64,000 nt of DNA from Hirsutella rhossiliensis (taxonomy: Eukaryota; Ascomycota; Sordariomycetes; Hypocreales; Ophiocordycipitaceae), in the NCBI RefSeq assembly GCF_020360975.1, contig NW_025408670.1, positions 496,001 through 560,000 of the forward strand, in the 5' to 3' direction. Each line of letters starts with the position of its first letter. Within the stretch, counting starts at the first letter, position 1. Under the pieces are notes generated by a model, which made no database searches, was not told where the DNA came from, and saw nothing but the letters and a program-made list of their open reading frames with translations. The position numbers and the translations under genes were made by a program. Shown here piece by piece: positions 47,040 through 58,508 of this stretch.

Positions 47040-49150
47040 ATAACTATATAGCTTAGGCTATAGCCTAAGCTTATAACCTATAATAGTTAAAGACTCTTAT
47101 ACTAGTTACTTAATAAAGCTCTAATACTTTTAGTATATAAGCGCCTTTATTATACTATTAGCTAGGTTATTTACTAATATAATCTAGCTAACTTATATCC
47201 GATCTTACTATACCTCTTAATAAAGCTAGTATCTATAAATATTAACGTACTTAAGGTTCGTTTTAAGCTTTACGCTTAATTTAGTTAGAAGCTTAATAGT
47301 TTAAAGGTTATTATACTAAAGCTCTATAGTCCTTTTAATACTAATACTAAGCTTTTTAATTAGTCGGCTAAATACTACTTATTCCTTAGCTATCTATAAG
47401 AGTACTAATAATTTAGCTTTTATAAAGAACGTTATTATAATAGCTTACTTAGTAGCTTTCTAGTTAATTAGCTTACTAAGGAGTAGGAATACGTACCCTT
47501 ATAAGGACTTCCTAGTCTTTAAGTTATCGGCGTATAAGGAGTTAGATATATATATTAGCCGCCTTATTAGGTTTATCGCTATAAAGTAGATATAGCGGTT
47601 TCTTATATAATAGAGGTAAGCTAGGTACTTACGTGCTTTATACCTATAGCGCGGCCTAGGGTTATAATTATATTAGGCTAGCTTTCTAGCTATAAATACG
47701 ATATCTAGCTTAGTATAAATTACTAGATAAATAAGCAACCTAATTAAAGAGATATATTCGTATATCTCTTCCTTTAAAGCTTACTTTTTATAGGGGACTA
47801 GCTCTTTTATTATTAGTAGGATCTTAGGCTTATAAAGGATATTATTATTAAGGATATAATATTTCTTTATAGTCTTAGAAATATAAGAAGCTTAAGAGAG
47901 CTATATCTTCTTAAGATCCTTATCCTTAATAATCTCGATACTAAGGAACTAGCATAGCTCTCTTATATATATAACGGTATATTTCTTCGTAATAGCCTTA
48001 TATAGCTCTTCCTAATCTTATTTTACCTTTTAGGATATATTATAATAATATTATCTATAAAGATAAAGATAATAACGCCCTTATAGACTAGTATATAGGC
48101 GTCTTCTACTAGCTACTAGGCTCTTAGTTTAGTAAAGAAACTAGATATCTCTTTAAACTATAGCTTTAAGGAGATATAGAGCCTATATAGTGCTTTTAAT
48201 AGCTTTAGGTATAGCCTAGGTATTAAGAATCCTAGTAGAAGCTAGTAATAGACTTCTTAGCGTAGGATTATATATAGAAATACTATTTTTACGTTATATT
48301 ATTCTATCTTAAAGTCCTCGAAGTAGTAGAAGGCTATTAATAGTCGAAATATTCGTGCTTATAGTATAGCTATATACATATCCTCGTTACCTTTAAGTTA
48401 TAGGTCTCTACGAACTATAATACGTGCTTTAAAGCGTATAATATACCCTTATTTATTAGTTTTATATATAAAGACCTAACGTAAGGGGATTAAAAAGTAA
48501 CCTTTTTATTTAATAATAGCTTTTAGGATAGTCTTTTATATACCCCTTACTAGGTTTTCCTCTATTTCGCGGTCTATAGCTTCCTTTTACTTATATACGA
48601 ATTCTAAAGCTATTACCGCGTTAAAAGAGGTAAAGGGAGGCGGTATATCTTTAACGTAAAGCTTATACTTACTTACCTTTACGATAATATTATTAATAAG
48701 GGATCTCTTAGGCCTATAAGCTTATTTTCCTTTAATAACGTTGCTTAGGTTAATCCCTTATAACGTATCCTTTCGTCTATATTATTCTTATATTTATAAT
48801 ATCCTTAAGCCGGCCCTATTAACTACTAGGTTAAGAGTATAGGGTTTAGACTAAGGGTTATCTTCTTAAACCTATACTATAATCGTTCCTTTACCCCTAT
48901 AAGAGAATACGTATTACGGTACGATTAGTTAGGTAGTAGAGATAGCTAGAGGTACTACGCTATATATATTATATTCTCCTCGTTATAAGACTAAAGCTTA
49001 CTAAAAGAGGGATTTTTCCTCTTTAGTTAAAGTAGCGAGAGGTCTATAATATATAAGCGGGGTAGGCACGATTCCCTACTAATACCCTACTAATATATTA
49101 GTACTACGTACCTAAGTACTTTATTAGCCTATACCTCTTAGTAGCGCTTT
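47040..49150 (-). mobile_element. RIP-mutated copia element, copy 2: integrase end, reverse transcriptase, RNase H region
   Basis: Minus strand. RT is recognisable as AIALEFVYK-KEAID (W-x-AM-EE region), then FLIPLRYVFIYKTN, EDMYIAILRARIFRLLIAF and VIIFIFIDNIII (Y-V-DD box) near 48,030-48,070. The 48,890-49,150 end matches 26,525-26,775 of copy 1. The left limit is approximate. Confidence 0.7.
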
Positions 49151-49199
49151 TATAATTATCTCCCCTCCTATATAAATATCTTGGCTATACCCTTAATAT

Positions 49200-50648
49200 A
49201 TATTACTTTCGCTATACTATATATATTTAGTTAAGAAGAGAGGTAGTTTCGGTTATATATCGCGCGTATACGCTTATATAAGTATATATTAGTCTATACT
49301 CTATAACGTTAATAGTTATTATACTAACGGTTACCGCTAAGTAACCGTTATAGTATCGCTTATATATTAGCCGCGTAACTATAATATAAAGAGCGTATAT
49401 ATATATCTCTTACTTTTTCTATTTTCTTTTTTTCTTTAACTTTTCCGCTTATAATTACTATAGAGTTTTATACCTTTTTTTATTAATCCCTTATACCTTT
49501 TTATATTACTTTTTATTAACGATTTATTAATAATAATACCTTTTATATTAAAGAAAATAAAAAACTATAACGCCGATTTCCTATACTATATATAAGAGTA
49601 AGTAGTAGCGGGTTCGCCCTTAAAGCGTAAGTAATTAGCCTAGAAGTCTTATAGTAACGCTAGTTCCCCTTTAGTAAAGAAAGCTAAGAAAGGTATAAGG
49701 GAATCTTAGTCTTAAGAGACTTTTAATCTAAGACCTAATATTAGCGAGGGTTATACCCTTATTACCCTACTAAATACCTTAACTCCGACTACTAATAAGC
49801 TTACCTTTATAAGCTAAGAAACTTATAAGTTTATTACCCTTATTAGCGATATTAATACTAGTAAGGAGATTATACTTAGGCGCTCTTAGGTAAGTACCGA
49901 TAACCTAGCTACTCTATCTTAATAGGGCGGCTCTAGCTAATAGGAGATCGTCGCTTAGGCCGCTCCTTAAAATAAGTAGGCCGATATTAACGATAAGGCC
50001 TAGCTAAATAAGGGCTAAAATAATCCTAATACTTAGCTAAATAAGGGCTAAAATAATAATAATAGTAATAATAGAGACGGCCGCGATTTAACTCCTCTTA
50101 CTAACGAACCTAAGAACGGCGGCGCTAGAGATAAGGGTACCTAGGCGGCGGTATAAGGCGGTCGCGCTCCTATAAAGAAGCGTAATTAATCTAAGGCTAA
50201 AGCCCGCCCGGTTAGGGCCTATAGGGTTATCCCTTATAAGCTTTAGTATATATATTATTTTAAGATAGTTATTAAGGAGTATAGTATAACCGAGCCTAAA
50301 CCTATTAAAGTGCTCTTAATTAGCTATATTTTCTTAGGGGTTTCCTTAACGTACTATAAGTAGTACTATAGATATACCGCGACTTATAACTAGGTAAGTT
50401 TCCCCTTAACTTTAAATATTACGATTAATAAGCTAATCCTTCTTAAGGCCGCTACTTTTATATTTAATAACCGGGCCGATATAGTTACTATTATTAAGTA
50501 CTTATATAAGCTTAATAAGCTAAAGACTAATAATAAGGATACTAAGGATAATAGCTTAGATATAGGTATACTTATTTTTAAAGATACTAATTAGCGCTAT
50601 CTTACTATTATAATATAGTATTTAGCTAAGGCTTTTAATACTACTAAG
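49200..50648 (+). other. RIP-mutated unidentified reading frame (host of element X, right part)
   Basis: A plus-strand frame can be followed through RIP-type stops from about 49,560 to the edge of copy B. It has an asparagine/lysine-rich middle with two tandem copies of a segment near 50,000-50,060 and a better conserved end (KVLLISYIFLGVSLTYYK; RYTATYN). No family recognised. The last bases CTAAG match CTTAG at 32,573-32,577 in reverse complement. Confidence 0.4.
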
Positions 50649-51117
50649 TGTGACGACCGGTGATATTCCCAAGGGATAAACCTGTCGAGGGGTTTATGTT
50701 GGCAGATACAACAGGGCGTGGTCTGAGCAATGATAAGTATGTCACGTTGGTGATGAGTCGGAGGTCGTAGACCGTAGACTGTAACCAGGTAATCAAGTGA
50801 TCGGAATCAGAGATGAGATCGTGATAGGGATCGTAATGATTGTGTTGAAAGCTAAAGAGCTATCTAGTCTAAAGGAGTGAAATGGGGCAGCTATATATAC
50901 CCAACTGCCCGTCTCTGATCGCGAGGTGCTGGAGGTGATCACAGAGGTGATCACCTTGATCGATGAACGATCCGTCGAGCACCGCTCGCTTGATCGTAAG
51001 GCGATCCACCGATCACCTTTCGCATGGTCACGTGATCCTTCAGCGGTTAGTCATCCCTGGCCCGTGTCATGGCCATCCGTTGGTCGGGTCGTAACATCCG
51101 TTGGTCGGGTCGTAACA
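50649..51117 (-). repeat. Copy B 3' LTR, type 1 (469 bp)
   Basis: Same U3, GATC array and tandem 21-bp start as 32,578-33,045. It keeps the base that copy A lost in the AGCTTTCAAC start region. TATATATA near 50,893-50,900. Confidence 0.95.
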
Positions 51118-51240
51118 TCAGGTCTCCCCCTCCGTTGGTCTTGCCCTCAAGACCTGCTTTAGCCGCCGTGTCGCATATCCTGGTCATTTCCTGCGTGAGT
51201 GTGTGCCGTTCCCTTTCTTCTTCCTTCATCATGGTCCGTC

Positions 51241-51838
51241 ATGCCGTCTGACCGTGTTTCCAAGAAAGGGCCAAGGCCTCGTCGTCCATCCGTTGTGGTG
51301 TCCTGCTTTCCACGATCCTTTCGAATCCCGACATTCTTACGATGCCTTCTTGCTCGGCTTGCGAGCGTCGCGGACTCCGGGAATGCCAGGTGTCGTCTTC
51401 GGATTCTGATCGCTGTGTCGAATGCGTGCGCCTTCACCTTCCCCGCTGCGACGTCCAAGGGGTATCGCCGGCACAGCTTCGAAATATTGCAAATCAACAC
51501 ATCAAGCTCGAACGCGAGCTTGAGGAGGCCGAGGAAAAGGTTCTGCGCCTTCGAAAACAAAAGAAATTATGGTTTGAAAAGATGATGCGGGCGGTCTCCG
51601 TGGGATCGATAACGTTGAGGAGCTGGAACGTGTCGAGAAAGAAGAGGCGGAGAAGGAGCGGCAACGAGTGGAGGAGGCGCGGCCGCCTTCCCCTCACGAC
51701 GATCGGTTACCCTCGGACTTCGTCGAGGATTGGGATTCCTTGTACTCCCAGGTGTCGTTGTCTCCTTCTGTCTTAGCCCAATTTGGGTTGCTCGGGGATT
51801 CGTCGGCGCCGGAAAATCCCATTTCGTCAGGAGGTTGA
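51241..51838 (+). pseudogene. Copy B antisense ORF: Zn2Cys6-like cluster plus coiled coil, two frameshifts
   Basis: Plus strand, opposite to its element. Starts MPSDRVSKKGPRPR at 51,241; after one shift reads VLLSTILSNPDILTMPSCS, then cysteines with spacing C-x2-C-x7-C-x9-C-x2-C-x7-C (about 51,351-51,449), then LRNIANQHIKLERELEEAEE and RLRKQKKLWFEKMMRAVS. After another shift near 51,600 it continues GIDNVEELERVEKEEAEKER and a serine/aspartate-rich tail (VEDWDSLYSQVSLSPSVLAQ) to TGA 51,836-51,838. All six cysteines match copy A while many neighbouring codons differ. Confidence 0.65.
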
Positions 51839-54391
51839 TCTTTGTTGATTGAATTGTCGGAGAAGCGAACCACAATGGGTCAGGTGCTTGGTGGGTTCCC
51901 ATGTGTTTTCCTCAGGTCCGTATCCTTTCCATTTTACAAGGTATTCCTGTTGCTGACCTTGTTTTCTTGTGTCCAGTATTTGTTCTGCTTCGTATTCTTG
52001 ATCGTCGTCGACTTCGATTTTTCCTGTGGTTTGGCGTTTCGTGGTGCTGGTTCCAATAATGAGATATGAAATATCGGTGTATCCGCATTGTTGTTGGTAG
52101 CGAAAGTTCGTAGTTGACTTTTGAAATGGTTTTCTTGACTTTGAACGGTCCAAGTTTCTTGAAATCCAATTTGTTGCTTGGTCGTTTTGTTTTGATGTTT
52201 CGTCGTACGAGGTAGACCATGTCTCCTCTCGAAAGATTGGTCCCTGCAATCTTTTCCGATTGTAGTGAGTGGACATTCGTTCTCTGACGAATTGAAGTTC
52301 TTGTTGCATTTCTTTATGCAATTTTCGTAGCTGATCTGCTTGCAGTATCGCTCGTTCCGCTTGTGGTCCTTGTCGAGTGACCTTGAATGCTTCTGGGTTG
52401 TATCCGTAATTGGCGTATGCTGGTGAGAGCTTGGTTGTCTCTGTGACTGAGCTGTTGTAAGCTAGTTGTGCCGTCGGTAGCCATTTAACCCAATCGTTTT
52501 GTTCGTAGCTGATGTAGCATCGTAAATATTGTTCAAGCGTTTGGTTGAGTCGTTCTGTTTGTCCATCTGTTTGTGGGTGATAAGCTGTGCTGAGCTTATG
52601 TTTCGTTCCTAATTGTGCCATGAGAGCTTGCCAAAACTTGGCCACAAATGTGCTTCCTCTGTCAGAGACAATCTCGTTCGGTAGTCCGTGATTGCTGACA
52701 ATAGTTCGTAGGAACACATATGCTAGCTCTTCTGCGTTGCTTGCTTCTTTGTACGGTAAGAAGTATCCGTACTTCGTCAATCTGTCGGTAATGACGAATA
52801 TGCTGTCGTACTTGACGTTGGTCATGGGTTCTTTTGACGGTGGTAGCTTTGTGATATGGTCGAAAGCTATCGAGTCCCATGGTTTCTTTGGTACTGGTAA
52901 CGGTTGCAATTCTCCGTATGGCTTGTGTCGTTCAGCTTTGCTTCGTGCGCAAAGTTCGCATTTTCTGATAGTTTCGCTGATTCGTTTCTTCATCCGTGGA
53001 AAGTCGTAGATTCGTCGAATTCTTTCCATCGTCCTCCGGATTCCTTGGTGTCCGTGTGTCGGGTGTTCGTGAATTTCGCGTATAACTTCGTCCTGAAGTT
53101 CTTCTGGTACAAAGATCTTTCCTTGATGCTTTGCCAGGCCATCTTCCCAAACAACTGGAAGTGGTTCCCAATCAACCTTATCGTAGGCTTGTTGGATCTT
53201 CTTCGTAAGGCCTTCGTCTGGATTGACCTTGAAGATTGCGTTAAGCTGTCGTTGTTGCATATTCCCTTCATTGTTGAGCTCAAGGAGTTGTCCTTTCACA
53301 ATAGGTGCTCCTGTGTCGTAGTCGGATCGTCGGCTGAGGGCATCAGCTCGACCGTTTTCTGTTCCTTTTCTGTGGATTATTTCGTAGTCGAATTCTGATA
53401 GACATTCGGCCCATCGGATCTGTCGTCCGTTCAATTGTTGCGTCGTCGCGAAATGTGAGATGTTTTTGTGATCTGTGTAGACCTTGATTTTGTGTTTGCT
53501 TCCGAGAAGGTAGTGTCGAAATTCCTTAAAAGCTTGAATGATTGCGAGGAATTCTTTGTCGTAGATGGGGTAATTGAGTTCTGCGCCATGTAGCTTTTTC
53601 GAGTAGAATGCAATTGGTCGTAGTCTTCCTTCATCGTCCTTCTGTCCGATTTGTGCTCCTAGAGCAAAGTCTGATGCATCGGTTTCGAGTTCGATTTGTC
53701 GTTCTGGATCGAAGGTGGTTAAGACCGGTTCTTGCGTAATCGTCGTTTTGATGCATTCGAAAGCTTCGTTGGCTTTGTCGTCCCATGTAAACTCTTTTTC
53801 CTTCTTCGTTAAGTCGTGTAGTGGTGTTGCAATCTTTCCGAAATCTTTGATGAATCGTCGGTAGTAATTCGCAAATCCTAGGAAACTTTGTACGTCCTTG
53901 ACGTTCTTTGGCGTTGGCCATTCTTTGACTGAGTTGATCTTGTCTTGTTGCATTCGTATCTCTCCTGGTGAGATCGTGTGTCCGAGGAAATCTACTTCCT
54001 GTGTGTGGAACTTGCTTTTTTCTGGTTCAACCAGTAACTTCGCATTCTGAAGTGCGCGGAGTACCTTGTGGACGTGTTCCTTGTGTTCTTCTAGGGTGTC
54101 CGAGAAGATTAGGATATCATCCAGGTATACTACCACAAAGATGTCCAAGTGTTCGCGTAGGACATTGTTGATCATCCGTTGGAAGGTAGCTGGTGCATTT
54201 GTGAGTCCAAATGGCATTACCAGATATTCGAATAGTCCGAATTTCGTTCTGAAAGCTGTCATCCATTCGTGTCCCTTTTTCATGCGTATTAAGTTGTAGG
54301 CGCCTTTGAGATCGAGGGCCGTAAACCATTTTTTGCCGTGCAGTCGATCTCGTAGTTCCGATATAAGCGGTAATGGTGTTCGGTCCTTCAT
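51827..54391 (-). CDS. Copy B pol: reverse transcriptase, RNase H, integrase, chromodomain
   Basis: Open for 854 codons from MKDRTPLPLISELRD, which is inside the RT; the true frame starts upstream (RT entry at about 54,480-54,392, one base shift near 54,445). RT box VVYLDDILIF near residue 90, RNase H TDASDFALGA near residue 240, HHCC site about residues 475-525, DDE core about 550-650 with TDGQTERLNQTLEQ. Near 52,225 a missing base puts about 70 codons (GPY/F module) out of frame until a second change near 52,045 restores it for the chromodomain (YLVKWKGYGPEENTW). Closest to intact of the pol copies here. Confidence 0.85.
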   Translation of the reverse strand: MKDRTPLPLISELRDRLHGKKWFTALDLKGAYNLIRMKKGHEWMTAFRTKFGLFEYLVMPFGLTNAPATFQRMINNVLREHLDIFVVVYLDDILIFSDTLEEHKEHVHKVLRALQNAKLLVEPEKSKFHTQEVDFLGHTISPGEIRMQQDKINSVKEWPTPKNVKDVQSFLGFANYYRRFIKDFGKIATPLHDLTKKEKEFTWDDKANEAFECIKTTITQEPVLTTFDPERQIELETDASDFALGAQIGQKDDEGRLRPIAFYSKKLHGAELNYPIYDKEFLAIIQAFKEFRHYLLGSKHKIKVYTDHKNISHFATTQQLNGRQIRWAECLSEFDYEIIHRKGTENGRADALSRRSDYDTGAPIVKGQLLELNNEGNMQQRQLNAIFKVNPDEGLTKKIQQAYDKVDWEPLPVVWEDGLAKHQGKIFVPEELQDEVIREIHEHPTHGHQGIRRTMERIRRIYDFPRMKKRISETIRKCELCARSKAERHKPYGELQPLPVPKKPWDSIAFDHITKLPPSKEPMTNVKYDSIFVITDRLTKYGYFLPYKEASNAEELAYVFLRTIVSNHGLPNEIVSDRGSTFVAKFWQALMAQLGTKHKLSTAYHPQTDGQTERLNQTLEQYLRCYISYEQNDWVKWLPTAQLAYNSSVTETTKLSPAYANYGYNPEAFKVTRQGPQAERAILQADQLRKLHKEMQQELQFVRERMSTHYNRKRLQGPIFREETWSTSYDETSKQNDQATNWISRNLDRSKSRKPFQKSTTNFRYQQQCGYTDISYLIIGTSTTKRQTTGKIEVDDDQEYEAEQILDTRKQGQQQEYLVKWKGYGPEENTWEPTKHLTHCGSLLRQFNQQRSTS

Positions 54392-54991
54392 TGTAATATC
54401 GTTTAGGCGTCTGTAGTCGACAACTAGTCGTAGCTTGCCGTTTTCTTTGGAACAAACATGACTGGGTAGCCTGCTTCGGATGTTGATGTTCGTATGTATC
54501 CCTTTCGTAGATTCTCGTCGAGGTAGTCGCGTAGCGTTTGCAGTTGCTTTTCGTTTAGGTTGTAAATCTTATGGAACGTCGGCGTTCTTCCATCTTTGAG
54601 ACAAATTTCGTGGTCCCATTGACTGTGTTCGGTAACCCTGTCTCGAGTTCTTCCTTGAAGAGTTTGTCGTATTTCCGGTATTCCTGTGGGATGTTCTTCA
54701 TTCTGTCTTGTGGGCTTTGTTCTTTCTTTTGAGAGCTGGTTTCCCTTGACTCGAGCTCTTTGTTGATTTGTTCGAGGTCTTTCCTTAGAGTGGCAATAAC
54801 TCTTCGGATCTTCTTGTTGTGTCCTTTGTTCTGTTTATGTCGGATGCCAGGTTGTACAGCCGTGTTGGTCAGTACGTGGGTCTTGTCAGTCGATTTTGTT
54901 GTGTCCGCCGGTTCGGTTGCTGTTTTCGTTTGTATCGCTGAAGCCCGTAATGATTTGCTTGAACGGTCATCCCTTTCGTCCTGTTCAGTGG

Positions 54992-55423
54992 CTAAATCAT
55001 CGCAAAATTTTGCTTTCTCCCAAATCTGCTGGTCTTGAAACTTGCGTCGTCGTTCCAACGCAGCTGGCCAGTTTTCCAGTTGATCAGTGGGTTGCTCTCC
55101 TGTAACCATGGAAGCCCTAACACAAGGTCGTGTTCTCCAATGTCCATGATGTCGAAGTCGACTCGTTCGTCGTGGCCCTGGATATTGATGTCGAGGTGAT
55201 CAATCTCCATATCAATGATTCCGTTGTTATAGTTGAAGGCCTCTCCTTCGATATTCGTGAGTTCATATGGATCTTTCTTGTGTCTCCATGGGAGTCGGTA
55301 ACGATTGATGACTCTAGGTGAAACGTAATTGCCCATCGCGCCGCAATCCAATAGTGCGTGTACGTGATGTCCCGCGATTTGGATGTCCAATACCATTTGG
55401 TTGCCATGGCTTGCCGTTGCCAT
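54992..55423 (-). pseudogene. Copy B protease domain
   Basis: MVLDIQIAGHHVHALLDCGA, with the same D-C-G active site as copy A, followed by VDFDIMDIGEHDLVLGLPWL (the retropepsin C-terminal G-hydrophobic motif LGLPWL). The frame shifts into the 55,109-54,555 segment before RT. Confidence 0.8.
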
Positions 55424-56960
55424 GCATAGGGTCCTTGGATCTTGTCGTGTCGTGCCAGTCTGTAGCCCTTTACAGATGGCGTACCTCGTTTTGCCTGGTC
55501 CTTATTCGTTTCATTTGGGTATTCTTCTTCGATTTGTTGTTGATATCGTTTCTTTATGTTTTCGTCGCGTGGTGTCGTGTCGGGGCTCAAGAGACTGATT
55601 TCTTGTAGCCAATCGAAGATTTCTTGTTTCTCAACGCTGTGTTGTTTGCATTGTGCTGCTTCGCAGTTGATTGCGTACCGTGCTTCGCAATTCTGTTCGT
55701 TTTCGTACCAGGAATCGAGTTTTCGTTCTGCGTCTTTCTGTTTTGCGCGTAGTTCTTCTGCGTTAATTTTTCCTTGGTCGAATGTAGCTTGTAGCCTTCG
55801 TAGGTGTCGCCAGTAGTCCTTTGGTGCACCGTTGTGTCGTTTGTGCCATGCTCGTGCCTTTTCGTGTTCGTGAACTTTGCAGTTCGGGTGTGCACATTCG
55901 TTGTAATCTTCTTCGTCGCATCTGATTCGTTGCGCGAGTCTTGTGAAGATAGATGGTTCGGATGCCTTAGAGCGAGTGGCGTTGTGCCATTCCCCAATTT
56001 TGGCGTGTTTGTGGATTTTGCATGTTTCCGAAAGACATCTCGTTAAAGAACCGTAATCATCGCGGCATTCAAGTGGCGTGCCGTAATCGGGTTCCAATAA
56101 CATGACTTGGTCGTTCGGGTAACGTTGATCGATTTTCCAGTAGTCCAGTTCCGTGCTTAGGTAGGGTTTCGAAAGTATTTGTCCGTCGAATCTGACTGGG
56201 AAGGCGTCGTGTCGCCTTCATCTGCGAAGTGTATCATGCAGTCCAAATAGACGCATGAGATCCATGAAATATGTTTGTGCTCTTCGTGACTGAGCACTGT
56301 TCTTGGGTCATCTGAAAATTCTCCTCGTGGTTGCCATTCTCGTTGTAGGGCTGTAAAGGTGTCGACCGCGGCGATAGCCACAGCGTAGTCTCTCCGCGTG
56401 GTGCCGGTTGGTATCGAATCAATGCAGCTTGTTGGTTTTCCGTGAGAATTTGAGGTATTTGTTGAGTTCCAATTTTGAGCATTTCTTCGAATTCTTCGAA
56501 GTATGGAGCGTGTTCTCCAATCGTGGCGTTTTCCCTTAGTAGTGAGGGTGGTGGTGCGAGTTCATCCTCGTCTTCTGTTTCTTGTAGCGTGTCTTGTTCT
56601 TCAGAGCTTGTGTCGTCGAAACTTCGTTGTTCCTCTTCGGGTTGTTGTCCGAGTTTCGTGAGCATAAGGGCTGCGTCCGTATCTTCTTTGTTATGTTGTT
56701 TATAGACTGCCCGTCGTTGTTGTCGATCCTTATTTCGCATGTCTTCCTGGAATCGTTTGCCGTTCTTCCTGATCCAGTCTTGTGAGACTCCTTCAGGATA
56801 GGGGTATTCTGGTTCTGCGAATTTGACTTGTTTCTGTGTTGTGGGATCTCTTCGTTGCACCATTGCAAGGGTTTTCTTTGGTGGCTTTGGGAACCATCCG
56901 GTACCGTTTTTGTCGCTTAGGTGTACCGTGCATTTGTCGTCGTAGCATGCAGTCCAACTA
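55117..56960 (-). pseudogene. Copy B gag-protease linker with five C-x4-C-x2-H repeats
   Basis: CYDDKCTVH (near 56,945), CVYLDCMIH followed by FADEGD (near 56,255), CLSETCKIH, CAHPNCKVH and CEAAQCKQH (last three inside the 328-codon frame 56,103-55,117). Spacing is identical to copy A. An acidic stretch (DDTSSEEQDTLQETEDEDE) lies between repeats 1 and 2. Confidence 0.7.
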
Positions 56961-57946
56961 AGGAGTTCATGCTTTGGTTCCTGCTTGTTAGTAGCGTTCA
57001 GGTGTCTCTTACCTTCTGGGGCTGGGGCCCAGTGAACTTTCTTCTCCTTGCGAGGTTGCTTGCAATTTCGTGAGAAATGTCCAACTTTCCCGCAGTTGAA
57101 GCATTTTCCTTCGCCCTTCTTTGTTGCATCCAGGTCCATTTTGCCTGGGTTAGTTGTGTGGGCGTAAGCAATGGGAGTTTCGCGCTTCTTCTTGTAGTTG
57201 GCGCGTCGGTTAAAGTTGTTCCCATAGGAAGGGTTCCAGTTTCCTCTTCCTTGTTTCTTTTCTTGGCGTCGCGCATACTGTCTGTCGTCGATTCGTACTG
57301 CCATAGCAATGTAGTCCGAGAGGTTGTCAGGTCGATTTTCCTTGTAGAGCTCGTCCTTGACTTCTTCTTTAAGCCCGTCGTAGAATCGTGACATAAGAGG
57401 TTCGTCGTCCCAATCAAGCTTTGAGGTGACTTGACGGAACTTCGCAGCATAATCCGATGCTGAGATCCTTTGTCGGAGTTCTCGAAGTTTCTGTTCGGCC
57501 TCTCGTTCCTCGTCGGTTGTTCCGAATACCTTCGTAATGGCTTCTTCGAATCCTTGGAAACTGGCAAAGACTTCGTCTGTCTCGTTGTCTCGTCGCGCTG
57601 GTTGGTTGTCGAGAAAGTCCTCATGATGGGTCCAAACCAGGCGAGTGCCGTTCCAGATAAACAATTTCCTGCGTGGAGTACCTTTCGACTGGGTCCGAGA
57701 GCTTGGTCGGATAGAATCGGTGGTAGGCTTTGAGTTGGGTGAGAAAGTCTCGAAGCGTGCCATGAGTACCGTCGAATGGTCCTGGCTGTTTTGGTTTGAC
57801 TGCTTCTCCGAGGTCCCTAACTTGTCCGTTGCCTCCTCCGTTCCTGAGTACTTGGACCTCCTGTCGAAGGCTGATGATTTCGCGCATCATGTCCTGCGGC
57901 GACACGGTGTGTCCGAGTCGGTTGATCCAGTTTGCTGTGCAGGCAT
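56234..57946 (-). pseudogene. Copy B gag, frameshifted near the start and in the capsid region
   Basis: Starts ATG 57,946 (MPAQQTGSTD). A missing G near 57,917 shifts the frame before MSPQDMMREIISLRQEVQVL; two further one-base deletions (near 57,680 and 57,618) are shared with copy A. From 57,763 a 509-codon frame covers most of the capsid domain, the CCHC knuckle (CFNCGKVGHFSRNC) and the acidic linker. Confidence 0.85.
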
Positions 57947-58009
57947 GTTGACAGTTATGCGATATTGCTCAGAGAGACGCGGTATCGTTCTGAACAAGAG
58001 CTTTCAACG

Positions 58010-58508
58010 TGTGACGACCGGTGATATTCCCAGGGATAAACCTGTCGTGGGGTTTATGTTGGCAGATACAACAGGGCGTGGTCTGAGCAATGATAAGTAT
58101 GTCACGTTGGTGATGAGTCGGAGGTCGTAGACCGTAGACTGTAACCAGGTAATCAAGTGATCGGAATCAGAGATGAGATCGTGATAGGGATCGTAATGAT
58201 TGTGTTGAAAGCTAAAGAGCTATCTAGTCTAAAGGAGTGGAATTGGGTGTCCTTATATACCCAGTGGTCCTTCGTGGATCATTCAGCGAACGTGATGATC
58301 CTGTTCACGGATCGTTGGATCATTGAGACGATCCAATGATCCTGTACATCGTCGTTGGATCATCGAGATGATCCAATGAGCCGGATCGTTGGGATCACCA
58401 AGTGATCCAAATGATCCATCACGTGACTTCGCGGGATCCTGTACCCCTCCGTCACGTGTCGGCCTTGTTGAGGGCTGCTTGTGACCAACCGTTGGTCGGG
58501 TCGTAACA
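58010..58508 (-). repeat. Copy B 5' LTR, type 2 (499 bp)
   Basis: Same U3 GATC array as 39,902-40,400, with a few single-base differences and without the 40,335-40,356 patch. The PBS (CGTTGAAAGCT) follows directly on the minus strand at 58,009-57,999. Confidence 0.95.

Larger units (their letters stand above)
40401..50648. other. Segment inverted between copies A and B
   Basis: 10,248 bp of RIP-mutated elements whose ends join correctly to the outside only if the segment is flipped: 40,401 side (ATTAA) to 58,509 (TTAAT), and 50,648 side (CTAAG) to 32,577 (CTTAG). See findings. Confidence 0.85.
50649..58508 (-). mobile_element. Gypsy chromovirus copy B (7,860 bp), not RIP-mutated, with unlike LTRs
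   Basis: Minus-strand copy of the A family with 5' LTR type 2 (right) and 3' LTR type 1 (left). RT to chromodomain is nearly one open frame of 854 codons. Gag and the linker are interrupted by a few single-base deletions. Flanks (CTAAG left, TTAAT right) do not match each other. Confidence 0.95.

Noticed and set aside
32578..58508. Segmental duplication in inverted orientation
   Set aside because: The repeats end exactly at LTR termini with PBS, PPT and 5-bp TSDs; flanks are not duplicated.
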